DNA from: Procambarus clarkii | Taxonomy: Eukaryota; Arthropoda; Malacostraca; Decapoda; Cambaridae | Reading direction: 5' to 3' | Assembly: GCF_040958095.1 (NCBI RefSeq) | Contig: NC_091154.1 | Coordinates: 43,910,735-43,974,734, forward strand | DNA: 64,000 nt | Shown here: piece after piece, positions 1-9,287 of the stretch | How positions within the stretch are numbered: the stretch's first letter is position 1 | How the letters are laid out: the number at the start of each line of letters is the position of its first letter | Translations under genes and position numbers: made by a program | Notes under the pieces: model-generated | The model's database searches: none | What the model was told of the DNA's origin: nothing | What the model saw: the letters and a program-made list of their open reading frames with translations, nothing else

Positions 1-86
1 TCTATAAGATGAAAGAATTTTTTGGAATTTTTTTTTTGTTGCGCTTGTGGGTGTGAATTCCATTTGGGCCCCTAGCGGTTTGAGGG
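1..86 (-). mobile_element. PB-B piggyBac-like element, terminal fragment
   Basis: This is the end of a TTAA-flanked element that begins outside the window. Read on the minus strand it starts with CCCTCAAACCGCTAGGGG, the same terminus seen at 15516 and 51654. It abuts TTAA at 87-90, after which BEL gag sequence begins, so the element was inserted into the BEL gag gene. The ATG-initiated frame at 47 that appears to run into gag therefore starts inside this transposon and is not the gag start. Confidence 0.75.
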
Positions 87-90
87 TTAA

Positions 91-633
91 GCAACATATG
101 AATCTGTATTTGACAGAACTTTACTCAACTTCTATAGGTGAAACTGAACTTGAGGATATTGTAAATGACTTAGCCCAGTATGAAGATGATATACAGGTTA
201 AGCTTCAACCCTTTAAAAAGCAAATTGCTAAAATCAAATTAACAATAACCTCTACTGCACATCCAGATCCTGATGTCAAATTACCTCAGATCAACATACC
301 CACATTCTCTGGTAACGAGAATGAAAGTTGGGATGATTTCTGGAGTAAATTCGTGGACGCAGTAGACTCTAAAGTCAACATTCCTCAAACAACCAAATTC
401 ACTTACAGTATTTACAAGGCTTGTTACGAAATGAAGCCTTGAAAGTAATTTCTAACATAACACTGACCAGTGATGGTTACACCCTAGCTGTTCAATTGCT
501 CAAAACAAACTACGATAACAAGGAGAGAACTATTACTGTCTTAGTTCAAAAATTGCTAGATTTACCATCTGCTAATAATTCTACCGATTCTCTCCAAACT
601 TTCAGGCTAGAGTTAGAATCTTTACTCTAGGCC
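91..633 (+). pseudogene. gag: BEL/Pao gag, N-terminal part
   Basis: The structural protein of the retrotransposon particle. The open stretch to 442 contains the segment LPQINIPTFSGNENESWDDF, the usual BEL gag hallmark (LPxxxLPxFxG followed by W..F). A frameshift near 420 moves the frame to 421-630. The gene is then cut by a TTAA insertion at 634 and resumes at 3049. Its true start is lost to the PB-B insertion at the left edge. A stop (tag) at 628 lies just before the insertion. Confidence 0.85.
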
Positions 634-1680
634 TTAACCCTTAAACTGCGCAACGCGCTTGCAGGCTCACGTCTGGTTTGCGCAACGCGCCTCCGGGTAT
701 TTGTATTTTTCACGTTCCATTCAAAACTCCCGCGGCTACATAGGGTTCACATCAGCTTCCTCAGGGCTCTTGTAAACAGACGCCATCTTTAAAAAAAATC
801 GTGATCCACATTCCCGGGTGTGGGAGCCTCAGTAGTGTGTGAGCAACCAAGGCTGGCGCTCGCAGCATGAGCGCACAGCACTGCTGTTCAGCATGTGACC
901 ACAGCATCGCCTAATAATGTCAAAATATATATATAACTTGTATTATTTAGCTATGATAGTGTTATATTAGAGCCTGAGTGTGATAATGACTGGGTACAAT
1001 GTTCAAATATCAGTGATTCAATGCTGTTCACGATGTTCACAGCGCTAGCCACAGCACCACAGCATTATTTCGTTCATCTAGGAATCTTCAAATGATTTCT
1101 TAGGTTCCTTTTCAAAATAAACATGTGGTCAATTATTCATTTACAGGAATTAGTGACCAGGATTGTGATAATAGCAGGATTGTGGTTATAATTAGCGTTG
1201 TGCGTAGTATTGTGGAAGGAGGAATTTTGATGAGGCAGGGAGGGCGAGAATTGAGGTAGCCTCATTGTGTGTGTGTGGCTAAAACTCTTGTTTTGCTCAC
1301 CATACTAGCTTAGTGGTTCGCTATGGGCAAAACATATGTACATGGGTATATATAGTGTGTGTATATAGTGTAAGAACAGCAACAGGAGAATGTTGAGAGG
1401 AGCTATTTTGGTGAGGGAGGTGACGTAATCGTATCGTCGTCTGCTGTGTGATTTTTCATGCCGTGTATGGTGGCCACTGTACTGTTTGGACACAATACCG
1501 GCTTACTTGCATAGTTCTGGTAAATGAAACATGTAGATAGGTATATAGAACATGTGTAATAAGAACTATAGCAATATGGTGGGAGGAGCAATGTTGGTGA
1601 GTAAGATGTTGGAGTGAGGGAGACTGGCTGGGTGTGGCTGCTCTCACTCGAGGTGTTCTGAATGTGTTCATGGCCAAATG

Positions 1681-2332
1681 CTCCTATTGGCCCATACGAG
1701 GCAGCTCCTATTGGCCCATACGCGGCAGCTGCTATTGGCCCATACAAGGCAGCAGCTATTGGCCCATACGGGGCAGCTGCTATTGGCCCATACGAGGCAG
1801 CTGCTATTGGCCCATACGAGGCAGCTGCTATTGGCCCATACGAGGCAGCTGCTATTGGCCCATACGAGGCAGCTGCTATTGGCCCAGGCTACGAGGGGGC
1901 CTCGTAGCCTGGTGGATAGCGCGCAGGACTCGTAATTCTGTGGCGCGGGTTCGATTCCCGCACGAGGCAGAAACAAATGGGCAAAGTTTCTTTCACCCGG
2001 AATGCCCCTGTTACCTAGCAGTAAATAGGTACCTGGGAGTTAGTCAGCTGTCACGGGCTGCTTCCTGGGGGTGGAGGCCTGGTCGAGGACCGGGCCGCGG
2101 GGACACTAAAAAGCCCCGAAATCATCTCAAGATAACCTCAAGATAACCATACGAGGCAGCTGCTATTGGCCCATACGAGGCAGCTGCTATTGGCCCATAC
2201 GAGGCAGCTGCTATTGGCCCATACGGGGCAGCTGCTATTGGCCCATACGGGGCAGCTGCTATTGGCCCATACGAGGCAGCTGCTATTGGCCCATACGGGG
2301 CAGCTGCTATTGGCCCATACGAAGCAGCTGCT
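1681..2332. repeat. 24-bp minisatellite derived from CR1 3' UTR
   Basis: Tandem copies of a 24-bp unit around ATTGGCCCATACGAGGCAGC, about nine before the SINE and almost eight after it. The unit length is a multiple of three and contains no stop, so all frames stay open on both strands and give artefact peptides of repeating octapeptides. The first units retain CTCCTAT, as in the 3' UTR of the CR1 LINE at 46600-46640, the probable source. The same array lies in PB-A copy A3. Confidence 0.9.
1897..2149 (+). mobile_element. tRNA-derived SINE (Thr-like head)
   Basis: A 253-bp SINE inserted in the 24-bp minisatellite, with TACGAGG at both flanks (1890-1896 and 2150-2156) as the likely target duplication. 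The head folds like a tRNA. GCCTCGT pairs with ACGAGGC as a perfect 7-bp acceptor stem. The T arm GCGGG/CCCGC encloses TTCGATT, and the internal promoter B box GGTTCGATTCC is at 1948-1958. The anticodon loop CTCGTAA gives CGT (Thr). The body (CCCCTGTTACCTAGCAG onwards) is shared with the SINE at 59392-59943. It is not a tRNA gene: the D arm is poor and a 180-bp unrelated body follows. Confidence 0.88.
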
Positions 2333-3048
2333 ACGCGATGTTCTGAATGTGTTGATGGTAAATGTATATAGTGTGTGACAGTGTATAGTGAGTACATATG
2401 TTGTAAATAAACATAAATGAACATGTAACATTGGTTTGAATAACTGTATGATGGGAGGAGCAATGTTGGCGAATACAATGTTGGAAGAGTGAGGGAGGGC
2501 TGGCTGGGTGTGGCAGCTCTCACTCGCGGTGTTCTGAACGTGTTGATGGTGAATGTATATAGTGTGTAAATAGATTGTATATATACACAAATTAGCATGA
2601 TACATAGTAAATATGTGCTGCATATGTGTACACAAGTTTCATGCACGTAACACAGTGTCTACGGACAGTACGGATGTTGTACTGCGATATTATAGTGTAC
2701 GTGTTCATTATACATTGGATTGGCACATAAAAACAATGAAAATGTATTTGGAAAGGTGCGCAAAAAATGAACGAAAATATATTCGCGGCAACTAGCGCAC
2801 CCCGTCCCGAGCGCCCCACCTCCCCCGAGAGCTTATGGCACGGGCGCACGGGGAATGATGACATCACACCCCAACTTCCAGACCCCATAGCAGCCAAAGT
2901 AAGTACAATTTCGACTTTTTTTTTACATACCCATACTGAGGGAAGGGTTTTTGACACTTTAAAAAGAAAAAAGAATTTTTTCCAGAGAATTTATTTATTG
3001 CGCACTGCGGGGGTGTCACATTTGGAGGCAACGCAGTTAAGGGGTTAA

Positions 3049-3579
3049 GCCTTAAAGTCCAAATTCAGACAGCTGAATGGATGACCAAAGTAGTTGTAAG
3101 GCGAAAATTACCAAGAGAAACTTTAGATAAATTGTGTACTATGTACAATAAAACCTTTCTGACCTTGAAAGAAATTACAGAAGGTCTACATACCTTAGTC
3201 GAAAGACAAAGAGCCAACCAAGATGGGAAGTGTTCCAAACTTCTCTACTAACTCCCATCGTAATTCCCCTAATATTGACACTTCAGTCAAACCCAAATCG
3301 ACTTTAAATAAATCTAATAAATTTAAACCTAGGACTGCTCCATGCAATGGAAAGGGGAGTGGTAATGTAGGTACGTATTCAGTATCTCCCTCTGATGTAA
3401 CAAATGATTTGTCTGCTAAAGGGACAAAGTCAACTAGAGAGAGAAGGTGTCTGTTCTGTAATCAAGAACATGTCACCTACCAATGCACTGTTTATCCTAA
3501 CTTTAATACCGGGATTAAACGGTTACAAGAAATACACAGGTGCACCAAGTGCATGGGCTCTCTTGATCCCAGTTAATGT
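3049..3579 (+). pseudogene. gag: BEL/Pao gag, C-terminal part with zinc knuckle
   Basis: Gag continues directly after the TTAA insertion: a frame with TAEWMTKVV (from about 3071) runs to a frameshift near 3220. The frame at 3223 then encodes a basic, Ser/Thr/Asn-rich linker and the knuckle RRCLFCNQEHVTYQC (CxxCxxxHxxxxC). A stop at 3574-3576 precedes a second knuckle that is read in the next open stretch. Confidence 0.82.
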
Positions 3580-3582
3580 GTA

Positions 3583-4341
3583 GTGCAACTACGTTCATGC
3601 AGTAGATGCAACAAAGGTATACATCATTATGCCTTATGTAGAAAAACTTCTACCCAATCCATGACAACTGGGGAGAATTCCACGAATTCTACCACAGTAC
3701 AATATTGCAAGGTACATCAAGAAATAAATGTATTTGCTACTGAGTCAGGCAATAATACCACTCTGCCTACAGCTCAACTCAAATTAATTAACAGGAAATC
3801 TAGAGTTAACACTAGAGGTCTCTTTGATCAAGGATCACAGAAAACCTTCATCACACAACAATTAGTCGAGCAGTTAAATTTAAAACCTGCCAAAAGTGTG
3901 AGATTGAATATTTCTGGTTTCTTGACTAATAGTGGACCTCGTGAACACCAAGTAGTTAAGGTATTAGTGAGACTTGGATCTTCCACTAGTCCAATACAAG
4001 CGGTAGTAGTAGATAAACTTCCTTCAGACCTGCAGGTCACAGGATTAGCTCGCACTGCGAAATATCTTAAACGAAACCGCATGAGGCTAGCAGATTACAA
4101 AATAAATTCTGACTGCCTCACTGATGTTGGAATACTTATAGGCACTGACCATTATTATAAATTTATAATGGGATGCACCAGACAACACGGAATGAATTTG
4201 TTGTCATCTGCTGGAGGCAAGTTGCTTACTGGACCGGTGCTTTTCCAACAAAATCCAGCGTCAACCAACCGACAATCTAACAATACAAGTGGCGTGACTA
4301 GGCTTGGAACAGTCACCCCTACATTTCAGAGAAATATCTGA
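3583..4341 (+). pseudogene. pol: BEL/Pao pol: zinc knuckle and aspartic protease
   Basis: The open stretch begins with CSRCNKGIHHYALC, a CxxCxxxxHxxxxC knuckle. It is followed about 60 residues later by a retropepsin-type domain of the BEL kind (DUF1758-like): RGLFDQGSQKTFI carries the catalytic Asp, and GILIGTDHYY is the distal flap/GxD-type motif. The protease would cut the gag-pol polyprotein. The frame stops at 4341, before RT. Confidence 0.85.
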
Positions 4342-4483
4342 AGATAATGAGTCTGATCCACCTCTACATCGTCTGTGGGATTTAGACACTTTAGGTATTG
4401 TCCCTGAACAACCAAGCCCTGATGATATGTGGACTTAACAGCAATATCTGGATACAGTTGTCTATAAAGATAAACAATACTGG

Positions 4484-5580
4484 GTGAGACTACCATGGAA
4501 GTTGAATCATCCACAACTTCCAGTTAATTATTTCAAGGCAGCCTCACAATTACAGTCTCAATTAATACGGCTGAAGAAGCAGCCAGACAAACTGAACATG
4601 TATCATCAACTAATCCAACAACAACTCAACAGTAAATTTATCGAGGTTGTTGATAATGATGACCGAAAAATAGGTCACTATTTACCCCATCACGCTGTGG
4701 TGAAAGATTCATTGACAACACCAATACGTATTGTCTTCAACTGTAGTGCCAAAGCGAAGCCAAACAGCGTGTCCTTGAATGAATGTCTCCAAACGGGACC
4801 TAGCCTAACTCAAAGGCTACATGATGTGCTATTACGGTTCCGTACTGGTATTTTTGCTTATACTGCTGATATCAGTAAAGCTTTCCTTAGAGTAGGCTAA
4901 CAAGAAGAGGATCGTAATTACACCAAGTTTCTCTGGATTAAGGACCCACTGGATCCTAACAGTGATATCATAACTTATCGTTTTGCCTCAGTGCTATTCG
5001 GAGCGACTTCCTCCCCGTTTCTACTTCAAGCAACATTAGATACACATTTGAGGAAGTCAAATAGCCCTTATAAGGCAGAAATCAGTGACAACTTGTATGT
5101 CGATAATTTCCAGGGAACTACAAATGATCAATCCAATTTGGTAGAAATCTACCATGAGGCTAACCGTGAGTTATTAGGAGCCAATATGCCACTACAATCA
5201 TGGGCCTCAAATAATAAATCATTAAACCAGATAATCGAGAAAGAGTTTCCAGGTTATCAGGTGCCTAATCAATTAAAAGTTCTGGGTGTGGAATGGAACA
5301 CAAGTACTGACGAGATGAATGTCAAGTCAGTACAAACCGATAATTCATCCCTTACCATGAGAAAATTACTCTCGTATGTCAGTCAACCATTTGACCCTTT
5401 AGGCTTACTTAGTCCTATATTAATAAGGGGCAAACTCCTAATGCAGGAATGCTGGCAAAAACATATGGGATGGGATGATCCGTTGCCAATTGAGTTGCAA
5501 GATAAATGGCAGATACTCACAACGGATTTCAATCAGTTAGGTGTTTTGAAATTTCCTCATAATGCTTCAGGACAAAACTT
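4484..5580 (+). pseudogene. pol: BEL/Pao pol: reverse transcriptase domain
   Basis: RT motifs appear in order: HHAVVKDSLTTPIRIVFNCS (fingers), YTADISKAFLRVG (first catalytic Asp, motif A), SVLFGATSSPFLLQATL (motif B) and LYVDNF (motif C). YVDN replaces the YxDD of other retroelements and is usual for Pao-like BEL elements. A stop at about 4898 follows motif A, and another frame opens at 4991. The segment SQPFDPLGLLSPI is the BEL-specific connection region. Confidence 0.9.
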
Positions 5581-6300
5581 GCCCACAAATTTGCACGTTT
5601 TTTGCGATGCCTCTGGCAAAGCGTATGGCGCTGTAGCCTACTAAGTCAATAGTGCACAATCAATTTTGCTCACATCTAAAGCAAGAGTTGCTCCCATTAA
5701 GAAGAGATCTTTACCTCAAAAAGAGTTAACTGCATTGCTGGTGGGAGTAAGATTAGCTTATTGCCTGACCAAGACACTCAATAATATCCACTTTGGTGAA
5801 ATTGTCGTGTGGTCAGACAATGAGGCAGTCTTACAATGGGTAAGAAACAACAACAATAAAACTCCCTACGTTAGTAATCGTGTTAGGGAAATTCATGAAT
5901 TATCTGCTGGATATAAATTCAGACATGTTCCCACTAAGGACAATCCTGCAGATTACTTGTCTCGAGGATTAACATTAAAACAACTCATCAAGTCTTCGAT
6001 GTGGTTTAATGGACCTTCATGGCTTGTTAGTGGTCAGTGGCCCAAACAAAAGCCACAAGTCATAGTGACCAATTTAACTACTCCCATGAAAGAACCAGAG
6101 CCTCATCGAATCTTAGCTATTAATCCTCACAATTATTCTAACTTGAGTAAGTTATTAAGAGTGACAGCACATGTGTTTGACTTTCTTGCTAAGATAGGAA
6201 TCGGACATAAGTTCCCAATCCTATCCTCTACTGGATCAAACGTGCGCAACAAGAGACATATGGAAGTGAATATGAAAACCTTCCAGATAAATTAACCAAG
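5581..6300 (+). pseudogene. pol: BEL/Pao pol: RNase H domain
   Basis: RNase H removes the RNA strand from the RNA-DNA hybrid. The motifs are LHVFCDASGKAYGAVAY (first Asp), KELTALLVGVRLA (Glu), VWSDNEAVLQW (second Asp) and VPTKDNPADYLSRG (terminal Asp region). A stop at 5642-5644 splits the domain and the open frame ends at 6295. It sits between RT and integrase, as expected for BEL pol. Confidence 0.88.
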
Positions 6301-6630
6301 TCTCTAGGTATCTGGTATGATGCCAACACGCATAATATATTAAGGTGTGGCGGACGTTTGCTTCATGCAAAAATTGATTTGGATACAAAGAATCCGATCC
6401 TTCTACCACGTCACCACATTATTACCAAACTTCTAGTTTTACATCACCATCAATATGGTACTTTGCATGGTGGAGTGTTAGACACTCTCACCGACCTCAG
6501 ACAGAAATATTGGCTTCCTCAAGGTCGTCAAACCGTCAAATCAACTATTAAGTTCTGTGTGATCTGCAAAAGATACGACGCTCGAGTGTGTCCTTACCCA
6601 GGACCTCCACCACTCCCTGAAGAAAGAGTA

Positions 6631-7734
6631 CAGTGGTACCTCGGAATGCGATTGTCCCTGTATGCGAGGTTTTCGGAAGGCGAGGTGTATTTACTCCAAA
6701 AATTTGTCTCGGAAGGCGATGGTTACTTCGGGAGGCGAGTTTGGACGCGAGTTTGTTGATACGCGTACAGCCGACCTAGCGCGTGGTGGTTCGGCGATCG
6801 TCGCCCCTCCGCCCCGCCGCCCCTCAGTTTATTATTGTCTCGCGCTCAGTGACTACCCCCACATCAATTCTTCTCGCGGATTTTCAGTGTTTTGTTGGAT
6901 TTTTGGTGATTTGTCTATACAATTTGTTATTATATATCTCACCATGGGTCCCAAGAAAGCCAGTGGTAAGGATAAAGGCCAGAAAGCTCATGTGAGGATG
7001 ACAATAGAGGAGAAACAAGAGATCATTCGGAAGCATGAGAACGGTACACGTGTTGTTGAACTTTGTAGGCAGTACAACAAAGCCACATCAACAATGTGCA
7101 CTATACTTAAGAAGAAAAATAAGATTATGGGTGCTAAAGTGGCAAAAGGAGTAAGAACATTAATGGCACAAAGACCACAAATACTTGAAGAAGTGGAAAA
7201 GTTGTTATTAATTTGGATACACGACAAGGAGTTGAGGGGTGATAGTGTTTCGGAGGCCATTATTTGTGAGAAAGCCAGGGTGTTGCACGAAGACCTTCTA
7301 AAGAATACCCCTGCAACGAGTGATGCAGATAAGAAAGAGTTTAAGGCAAGCAGGGGCTGGTTTGAAAAAATTAGAAAGAGAAGTGGTATCCATAGTGTTA
7401 CAAGGCATGGGGTTATGTGATGTGATTATGGAAGGGGACTCCCCTTCCAAACAGTAACTCCTCTCCTCCTCCCCCCTCCTCACCATCTTCCATACGCCTA
7501 CAGCACTCGACAGCAAGGTAAGTAATAACTGGAACACAGTTTTGTAGGTTTATTTAGATGAATTAGGTAAATTAGGTATAAAAATTTAGTTTGATGTGGG
7601 GTTTTTGGGGTAGTCAGGAACGGATTAATTCATTTCCCTTTATTTCTTATGGGGAAATTAACTTCGGAATGCGAGTTTTCGGAAGGCGAGGCGTCTCCAG
7701 GAACGGATTAAACTCTTATTCTGAGGTATGCCTG
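6631..7734 (+). mobile_element. Tigger/pogo-type DNA transposon, internally deleted
   Basis: 1104 bp flanked by TA (6629-6630 and 7735-7736), with ends CAGTGGTACCTCGGAATGCG and, inward from the right, CAGGCATACCTCAG. TA duplication and a CAG start are typical of the Tc1/mariner-pogo group. It carries the start of a Tigger transposase (6944-7420) fused to the last codons of the same gene (IMEGDSPSKQ, stop at 7455-7457). The catalytic part is missing. The same C-terminal peptide occurs at 23281-23523 (-) and 51170-51202. Confidence 0.9.
6944..7420 (+). CDS. Tigger transposase N-terminal DNA-binding region, 158 aa, DDE domain absent
   Basis: The frame starts at an ATG in a good context (ACCATGGGT) and stays open for 158 codons. 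Residues 1-75 (GPKKASGKDKGQKAHVR, then IEEKQEIIRKHENG and VELCRQYNKATSTM) match a psq/CENP-B N-terminal helix-turn-helix. Residues 90-155 (ASRGWFEKIRKRSGIHSV) match the second CENP-B/Tc5 helix-turn-helix. Tigger transposases normally continue for about 350 residues with a DDE core; here the frame meets a deletion join after HSVTRHG and stops. It could still encode a DNA-binding protein without transposase activity. Expression is unknown. Confidence 0.75.
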   Translation: MGPKKASGKDKGQKAHVRMTIEEKQEIIRKHENGTRVVELCRQYNKATSTMCTILKKKNKIMGAKVAKGVRTLMAQRPQILEEVEKLLLIWIHDKELRGDSVSEAIICEKARVLHEDLLKNTPATSDADKKEFKASRGWFEKIRKRSGIHSVTRHGVM

Positions 7735-8789
7735 TAGTTCATCTTTGTCCCTTTGAGACCACTGGTGTCGATTACACAGGAGCCTTGCTTCTCACTGGCA
7801 ATCCAGATAAGATACCAGTGAAAGCTTATATTTGCCTCTTCACGTGTGCTACCACGCGAGGCGTACATCTAGAAGTGACTTCTGACATGAGTGCTGAAGC
7901 CTTCATCCAAGCTTTTCGTAGATTTGCAGCTCGCAGATCCTGTCCCAAACTAATGATATCGGACAATGGTTCAAATTTTGTAGCAGGAGAAGTCTGTCTA
8001 CGAGATGTATGGAATCATCCAGAAGTGCAGTCAGTCCTGCAGAGACGACAATGCCACTGGAAATTTATTGCTCCCAGAGCTCCCTGGCAAGGTGGGTTCT
8101 ACGAACGTATGATAGGAACTGTCAAGAAGTGTTTAAGGAAGACCTTACATCGACAGAAAATTAGTTACTCTGAACTCCAAACACTCGTCGTGGAAATTGA
8201 GGTGCGAGTCAACAATCGCCCATTAACATACCTATCAGATGATTTCTCACAGAGAGAACCTCTGAGTCCCTCGCACTTAATACATGGAGGCCTGCTGAGC
8301 CCTCTAATACCTTTGGCAGAAGAGGATCCCGTCGACCCTTCCCTTGTAACCAGGAGTGACTTAGTAGAAAGTTACCAACATCTCTCAAGAGTAATTGAAA
8401 GGTGGAATGAGGTATGGACTCGAGAGTACCTCACAGCTCTACGAGAGTACCACTACGGAGCTTCGAGCCCCTATAATAAAGTTCATCTTAAACCAGGAGA
8501 CCTAGTATTGGTTGACAGTGATGGACCAAGGTCAGAGTGGCCCATAGGCAAAATTGTTGCTATCCACCCAGATCACCAAGGCATCCTGAGAGTAGTAAAG
8601 GTTTTGTGCCGAGGCAACACTACCCTAAAAACCTTAGAGAAGTTGGTACCTCTCGAATTAGCAGAACGAGTGTGTTTATCAGAACCAGCTTCACCAACAG
8701 TTTCCGAGGACAACAATTCTGATCCACCGAGCAACCGCCCCACTAGAGCTGCTGCTCAACAATGCAAACGGAAAGTACAAGAATATTAG

Positions 8790-9287
8790 AGCTCTGACTA
8801 AGAGCAAATAATTTCCCATCCAATTTGAGTAATCATGATGATACTGTGCTGTGATGTCAAGTAACAAATCCGTTACAAGTCACAATGACCCAAAACATTC
8901 ACCTCACAGTGGATTCTCAGTTACTTTAAATTGTATGATTTAATTCATAATTTGTTGTATAGGCTATTAACAATAACATTATTTCGTCTAGAGTATCTAA
9001 GAGTTTGCAAAACTTTAAGACTTAGTAACATAAATATTACATGTCATAGCGACACCAGTCACAGAGTTTATTGTAGGCTTTATTAGTCATTAACTTTAGA
9101 TGATTCACAATAACTTGTTCCATTCAACATGAATTTCTTTGCAAGACTCAAATTTCTTGTATGTCCTTGACAATTACGGGACATCCGTTATGTGTGTACT
9201 AACATACTAACATTAATACTAACTTCGGGATAGGTATGTCAGTACTCAACATTGCACTGCGACCCGAGAAATCTCCCCCCGGAGTTA
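8790..9287 (+). other. BEL 3' untranslated segment before the LTR
   Basis: AT-rich non-coding sequence between the pol stop and the LTR. The last bases before the LTR are CTCCCCCCGGAGTTA, so there is no clean polypurine tract; one may have been lost or may be atypical. No ORF or other repeat is recognised. Confidence 0.6.

Larger units (their letters stand above)
638..3044 (+). mobile_element. PB-A piggyBac-like non-autonomous element (copy A1) in gag
   Basis: Flanked by TTAA at 634-637 and 3045-3048. The termini are CCCTTAAACTGCGCAACGCG and, read inwards from the other end, CCCCTTAACTGCGTTGCC, an imperfect terminal inverted repeat. TTAA target duplication with a CCC start is the piggyBac superfamily signature. 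There is no transposase ORF. The interior holds a 24-bp minisatellite (1681-2332) with a SINE inside it. The segment near 2780-2900 (GC-rich, then GCGGCAACT) matches the corresponding positions of PB-B and PB-C. The length of 2407 bp includes the SINE; copy A3 without the SINE is 1864 bp. Confidence 0.85.
6301..8789 (+). pseudogene. pol: BEL/Pao pol: integrase, split by a Tigger element
   Basis: Integrase inserts the cDNA into the genome. The zinc-binding N-terminal domain (6350-6600) has HHHQYGTLHGG and FCVICKRYD. The catalytic core after 7737 has VDYTG (Asp 1), ISDNGSNF (Asp 2) and WQGGFYERM (Glu). A long C-terminal BEL domain (DUF5641-like, LKPGDLVLVDSDGPRSEWP) ends at a stop at 8787-8789. 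The Tigger at 6631-7734 entered at a TA in a Val codon; across the insertion the two halves match in frame. The 353-residue open frame 7728-8789 begins at an ATG inside the Tigger end. Confidence 0.9.

Noticed and set aside
1897..1976. tRNA-Thr gene
   Set aside because: Good acceptor stem and T arm, but a poor D arm and a continuous SINE body with a target duplication; it is a SINE head.
1403..2646. Frames of 70-174 codons with IGPYEAAA or WANSSCLV repeats
   Set aside because: They cross the 24-bp minisatellite and a SINE; the same holds at 45371-46105 and 49955-50713.
8537..8722. 61-codon frame inside BEL integrase
   Set aside because: Shadow of the integrase C-terminal frame.
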